A stretch of 16,083 nucleotides of DNA from Clostridia bacterium (GTDB lineage: Bacteria; Bacillota; Clostridia; Oscillospirales; Acutalibacteraceae): NCBI GenBank assembly GCA_900752115.1, contig CAADUC010000017.1, forward strand, positions 1-16,083. Reading direction: 5' to 3'. The notes under the pieces are model-generated. The model worked only from the letters and a program-made list of their open reading frames with translations. It searched no databases and was not told where the DNA came from. Below, piece by piece: positions 12,826-16,083 of the stretch (its first letter is position 1; the number at the start of each line of letters is the position of its first letter). A program made the position numbers and the translations under genes.

Positions 12826-12837
12826 AGGAGATCTCCT
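12826..12837. repeat. 12-bp perfect palindrome
   Basis: AGGAGATCTCCT, just after the DUF5655 gene; with flanks it can extend as CAGG...CCTG. A T-run at 12847-12851 suggests a weak terminator. Otherwise 12808-12987 holds nothing I can support. Confidence 0.4.
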
Positions 12838-12987
12838 CCTGCCGACTGTTTTTAAAAGCCTTTGCTCTCCAAATGCGGAGCGCTGCAAATGCAAGCTTCA
12901 GGTCAAAAACAGGACGACATGCAAAAGCCGTTGTTCGAAAATAAAAACGCAATGGCAATCTGCACAAGAAATTCAAAAAAGGCAATG

Positions 12988-13038
12988 AAAATCGGCCCTC
13001 AAGAGAAGCGGTTTTGCTTTTCTCGGGGACCGATTTTT
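12988..13038. terminator. Bidirectional terminator between convergent operons
   Basis: Long imperfect hairpin: outer arms AAAATCGG (12988-12995) and CCGATTTT (13030-13037) with an inner GAGAA/TTCTC block and a GC loop. T's follow on the plus strand, and T's follow on the minus strand because of the AAAA arm. It ends both the DUF5655 operon and the polyamine operon. A second weaker hairpin with T-run, GGCT/AGCC at 13055-13072, follows on the plus strand. Confidence 0.8.
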
Positions 13039-13150
13039 ATGCATAATTTTTTAAGGCTATTTTGCAACAGCCCCTTTTTATTTGGCTCATTTTTGGGGGA
13101 ATTTCTTTTCATACAAAGCGCTTTTCCCGATTCCGATGAAGCAATACCGC

Positions 13151-14284
13151 TCAGGAAAGCCGCGTTTTGAAATCCTCGTAACCAAAGGAACGCACGAGGA
13201 ACAGATCCCCGTCCTTGTCCCGCCAGACGATGGAGGGAAGCGGCATGCCGTTGAAGGTGTTCGTCTTCACCATGGTGTAGAGAGCCATGTCCTCAAAGAC
13301 GAGGCGATCGCCCTCACAGAGCGGCGCGTCAAAGGAGTAATCACCAATCACGTCTCCGGCCAGGCACGTCGGCCCGCCAAGGCGGAAGGTGTACGTTTTC
13401 TCCTCGGGCTGCCCCGCCCCGCGCAGAGGCGGGCGGTAAGGCATCTCGAGCACATCCGGCATATGGCAGGCGGCGGAAGCGTCAAGAATGGCGATATCCA
13501 CCCCATTATGCAGCGTCTCCAGCACGCTGGTGACGAGGAAGCCCGCGTTGAGTACGACGGCCTCGCCCGGCTCGAGGTACACCTCCACGTCGTATGTCTC
13601 CCGCAGCCGGCGCACAATGCGGATCAGCCGCTCAACGTCGTAATCCTCCCGCGTGATGTGGTGACCGCCGCCCAAGTTGAGCCACTTCATCCGCGAAAGA
13701 TAAGGACCGAACTTTTCCTCGAACGCGGCCACCGTCTCCTCGAGCGCGTCGGCATTCTGTTCGCAGAGCGTGTGAAAGTGCAGGCCGTCAAGGAGGGGCA
13801 GAACGCTCTCGTCAAAGTTGGCAAGCGTCGTACCGAGGCGTGAGCCAGGCGAGCACGGATCGTAGATCGCGTGTCCCTCCTGCGTGGAGCACTCCGGGTT
13901 AAGCCGCAGTCCGCACGACTTTCCGGCCGCACGGGCACGCGGAGCAAAGCGGCGCACCTGGGCCGGAGAGTTAAAAACGATATCGTCGGCGTACCGGAGA
14001 AGCTCATCCCATTCATCCTCGCGGTAAGCCGGAGAAAAGACATGCGTCTCTCCCCCGAACTCCTCATGACCGAGACGGGCTTCATACAGGCCGCTCGCCG
14101 TGCTGCCTGCCAGATATTGCCGCAGCAGCGGGTAAACGGAGAACATCGAGAACGCCTTCTGCGCGAGCAGGATTTTGCAGCCTGCGCGCTCCTGTACGTC
14201 CCGCAGGATCTCCAAATTATGCATCAGCCGCGCCTCATCGACGAGAAAATACGGGGTGCGGAGCGGCTGGGAAACCGGCGTCAT
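13151..14284 (-). CDS. nspC: Carboxynorspermidine/carboxyspermidine decarboxylase
   Basis: PLP enzyme of the alanine racemase-like decarboxylase fold; removes CO2 from carboxyspermidine (or carboxynorspermidine) to give spermidine (or norspermidine). The 377 residues are full length. Visible are TPYFLVDEARL, the PLP Lys43 in LAQKAFSMF, LRLNPECSTQEGHAIYDPCSPGSRLG, LHFHTLCEQ, LNLGGGHHITREDYD (phosphate loop), EPGEAVVLNAG, and the catalytic region DASAACHMPDVLEMPYR. The start is ATG at 14284, overlapping the previous gene's TGA by one base (TGATG); an in-frame GTG at 14287 is an alternative. It works directly downstream of the dehydrogenase in the same pathway. Confidence 0.93.
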   Translation of the reverse strand: MTPVSQPLRTPYFLVDEARLMHNLEILRDVQERAGCKILLAQKAFSMFSVYPLLRQYLAGSTASGLYEARLGHEEFGGETHVFSPAYREDEWDELLRYADDIVFNSPAQVRRFAPRARAAGKSCGLRLNPECSTQEGHAIYDPCSPGSRLGTTLANFDESVLPLLDGLHFHTLCEQNADALEETVAAFEEKFGPYLSRMKWLNLGGGHHITREDYDVERLIRIVRRLRETYDVEVYLEPGEAVVLNAGFLVTSVLETLHNGVDIAILDASAACHMPDVLEMPYRPPLRGAGQPEEKTYTFRLGGPTCLAGDVIGDYSFDAPLCEGDRLVFEDMALYTMVKTNTFNGMPLPSIVWRDKDGDLFLVRSFGYEDFKTRLS

Positions 14285-15543
14285 CACTCTACCAGCGTGG
14301 GGTTCTCATCCAGCTGCCAGGGCAGCCCCCACTTGTTCAGAGCATCCATGTACGGATCGGGATCAAACTCCTCGACGGTGTACACGCCGGGCTTCGACCA
14401 CTTGCCGGTGAGAAGCATCATGGCTCCTACCATGGCAGGCACGCCGGTCGTGTACGAGATGGCCTGCGAACCGACCTCCCGATAGCACTCCTGATGATCG
14501 CAGACGTTGAAAATATAGGCTTTCTTTTCCTTTCCGTCCTTACGGCCGGTGAAGATGCAGCCGATGTTCGTCTTGCCGACGGTGCGCGGCCCGAGGGAAG
14601 CCGGATCCGGCAGCAAAGCCTTCAGGAACTGGATCGGGACAATTTTATGGCCCTCAAACTCGACCGGCTCAGTGGAGAGCATGCCGACATTCTCGAGGCA
14701 CTTCATGTGGGTGAGATAGCTCTGACCAAAGGTCATGAAGAAGCGGATGCGCTTGACGCCGGGAATGTTCTTTGCGAGAGACTCGATCTCCTCGTGATGG
14801 AGCAGGTACATGTCCTTCTCCCCTACATCCTTGAAGTTGTACTCGCGCTTAATGCTCATCGCGGGGATCTCCACCCAATGGCCGTTCTCCCAGTAGGAGC
14901 CGGGAGCGGACACCTCACGCAGATTAACCTCCGGATTGAAGTTGGTTGCGAAAGGATAGCCGTGGTCGCCGCCGTTGCAATCCAGAATATCGATGGTATC
15001 GATCTCGTCGAACAGGTGCTTCTGTGCGTAGGCGCAGTACGCCTGCGTCACGCCGGGATCGAATCCGGTGCCAAGCAGGGCGGTGAGACCGGCCTTCTCA
15101 AACTTCTCCTTGTACGCCCACTGATAGGAATAATCGAAGTAGGCCGAGAAGCCCTCCTCCTTGCAGCGCTTCTCATACTGCGCGCGCCACGCAGGATCGG
15201 AAAGATCCTCGGGCTCATAGTTGGCGGTATCCAGATAGTTGACGCCGCACTCAAGGCAGGCGTCCATGATGGTCAGATCCTGATACGGCAGGGCGATGTT
15301 CATGACCAGATCGGGCTGGTATTCCCGAATCAACGCGGCCACCTGGTCCACGTGGTCGGCATCCACCTGAGCGGTGGTAATTTTCGTCTTCGTCGTACCC
15401 TCAAGCTTCTCCTTGAGAGCGTCGCACTTCGACTTCGTGCGGCTCGCAATGCAAATCTCCGAAAAGACCTCGCTGTTCTGGCAGCACTTGTGGATAGCGA
15501 CGGAAGCAACACCGCCGCAGCCGATGATCAATACTCTTGCCAT
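14284..15543 (-). CDS. lys1: Carboxynorspermidine/carboxyspermidine dehydrogenase (saccharopine dehydrogenase family)
   Basis: NADPH-dependent enzyme that reductively condenses putrescine (or diaminopropane) with L-aspartate beta-semialdehyde, giving carboxyspermidine for the next gene's decarboxylase. The 419 residues match the family. An N-terminal Rossmann fold has the loop GCGGVAS (8-14) after the first strand, then MNIALPYQDLTIMDACLECGVNYLDTANYE. Further on are TGFDPGVTQAYCAYA, DCNGGDHGYPFATNFNPEVN and the substrate-region FMTFGQSYLTHMKCLEN. ATG at 15543 is chosen because GGAGG lies 8 nt upstream; the ORF start at 15558 would place the ribosome site inside the gene. It ends in TGATG with nspC. 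Gene symbols differ between databases (casdh, lys1). Confidence 0.93.
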   Translation of the reverse strand: MARVLIIGCGGVASVAIHKCCQNSEVFSEICIASRTKSKCDALKEKLEGTTKTKITTAQVDADHVDQVAALIREYQPDLVMNIALPYQDLTIMDACLECGVNYLDTANYEPEDLSDPAWRAQYEKRCKEEGFSAYFDYSYQWAYKEKFEKAGLTALLGTGFDPGVTQAYCAYAQKHLFDEIDTIDILDCNGGDHGYPFATNFNPEVNLREVSAPGSYWENGHWVEIPAMSIKREYNFKDVGEKDMYLLHHEEIESLAKNIPGVKRIRFFMTFGQSYLTHMKCLENVGMLSTEPVEFEGHKIVPIQFLKALLPDPASLGPRTVGKTNIGCIFTGRKDGKEKKAYIFNVCDHQECYREVGSQAISYTTGVPAMVGAMMLLTGKWSKPGVYTVEEFDPDPYMDALNKWGLPWQLDENPTLVE

Positions 15544-15667
15544 TTTCTGTTCCTCCATCTTTCTGAATATCGTCCCGGGCCCCTGGGGCCGTCCCGCACG
15601 GCAGCCCGCGGAAAAGATCCGTCCTGCTCCCTTTCCGGCATTCCACCGCCCTCATAAACAAGGCCCT

Positions 15668-15704
15668 CCGGCCAATTGGAAGCATCGTTCGGAGAAGGCC
15701 GGAA
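15668..15704 (-). other. Hairpins in the agmatinase-dehydrogenase gap
   Basis: The 180-bp gap 15544-15723 holds an inverted repeat TCCGGCC (15668-15674) / GGCCGGA (15698-15704) and a compact palindrome GGCCCCTGGGGCC (15578-15590) close to the dehydrogenase ribosome site. No T-run follows, so neither is a clear terminator. I see no small gene I can support here. Confidence 0.35.
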
Positions 15705-15723
15705 ACGGGTACAAGGGATGTTG

Positions 15724-16083
15724 TTATTCCAATGCGAGCAGCATCTCGCGGACCGTCTTGCAGGCAGCCGCCGCAGAGATCCCGCTGGGATCGTACGGCG
15801 GGCTGAGCTCGTTGACGTCGCAGGCCACAACGTTCGCGCGGCTGCAAACAAGCGTAACGGCGCGGCGCAGCGCGTCGAACGGCACACCGCCCGGCTCAGG
15901 CGTTCCCGTTCCCGGGAAGACCGAGGGGTCAAGCACGTCGAGATCGACGGTGAAGTAGACCGGCTTCCCGGCAAGCGACTCCACAATCTGCTCCAGCCCC
16001 TCAAAGTCGAAGCGGTGCGTCGTCACGTGCTCCTTTCCCCAGGCAAACTCCTCGCGGTCGCCGGAGCGGATGCCGAACTGAAA
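15724..16083 (-). CDS. speB: Agmatinase (ureohydrolase family), N-terminal part missing (window edge)
   Basis: Mn-dependent enzyme hydrolysing agmatine to putrescine and urea, the supply of putrescine for the two genes downstream. The C-terminal 119 residues are present and the N-terminus lies right of the window (family about 290-310). The frame reads QFGIRSGDREEF at the edge, then the metal-binding DLDVLDPSVFPGTGTPEPGG, CDVNELSPPYDPSG, and the C-terminal AAACKTVREMLLALE. D-L-D-V-L-D-P and P-G-T-G-T-P-E-P-G-G are ureohydrolase signatures; agmatinase rather than arginase is inferred from the polyamine neighbours. Confidence 0.88.
   Translation of the reverse strand, partial: FQFGIRSGDREEFAWGKEHVTTHRFDFEGLEQIVESLAGKPVYFTVDLDVLDPSVFPGTGTPEPGGVPFDALRRAVTLVCSRANVVACDVNELSPPYDPSGISAAAACKTVREMLLALE

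Noticed and set aside
14494..15657. 387-codon plus-strand frame opposite the carboxyspermidine dehydrogenase
   Set aside because: Antisense to a gene with clear Rossmann and family motifs; high GC produces long shadow frames.

Overview
The window looks like chromosome of a moderately high-GC, Gram-positive anaerobe of the Clostridia, most likely an Oscillospiraceae/Ruminococcaceae-type gut bacterium. The reasons are a full-length Spo0A, strong AGGAGG-type ribosome binding sites, a BceAB-like FtsX transporter, and the carboxyspermidine polyamine route common in gut Firmicutes. I see no phage, transposase, CRISPR, rRNA or tRNA signal. This is ordinary chromosomal gene order rather than an island.

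Layout. (1) Positions 1-2965: a deoxysugar catabolic operon on the minus strand, in transcription order class II aldolase (fucA-like), FucU-type mutarotase, RhaB-type kinase (cut by the window edge). It is divergent from an AraC-family activator at 2057-2965, and the two back-to-back promoters overlap. (2) 3149-3919: a GNAT acetyltransferase, converging on a threonine-aldolase-family PLP enzyme (3932-4957, minus). Just upstream of the latter's promoter is a three-copy 22-bp tandem repeat. (3) 5270-6025: spo0A (minus), followed by a strong intrinsic terminator. Its DNA-binding domain is well conserved, but the receiver lacks the usual conserved lysine and has a changed acidic pair. (4) 6189-8989: an ABC transporter of the BceAB peptide-resistance type (minus), with no two-component system beside it. 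(5) 9170-9679: a P-loop kinase-like protein (minus). (6) 10067-10920: a two-gene operon (minus) of an unannotated 48-residue membrane protein translationally coupled to a stand-alone GT51 peptidoglycan glycosyltransferase. (7) 11495-12807: a plus-strand run of three small proteins (GyrI-like effector-binding domain, YqfO/NIF3-like domain, DUF5655). (8) 13151-16083: a minus-strand polyamine cluster of agmatinase (cut by the edge), carboxynorspermidine/carboxyspermidine dehydrogenase and its decarboxylase.

The most interesting signal is regulatory. A 19-bp inverted-repeat site (TCTTAC, two variable bases, TTTTGTAAGAA) lies at nearly the same place upstream of both the ABC transporter (9118-9136) and the small-protein/GT51 operon (11035-11053), differing at only two positions. 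Both sites overlap a plausible -35 box and both are followed by an identical 12-bp initially transcribed segment. The sites fit the TNACA-N4-TGTAA pattern known for BceR-like regulators. This suggests a small cell-envelope stress regulon in which a lipid II-protecting transporter and a lipid II-polymerising enzyme, with a small membrane partner, are induced together by a regulator encoded elsewhere.

Start codons were re-chosen where the ribosome binding site demanded it: TTG for fucA and the YqfO-like gene, and internal ATGs for the AraC, aldolase, kinase, GT51, GyrI-like and dehydrogenase genes. Functions come from recognising motifs by eye; no database search was made.
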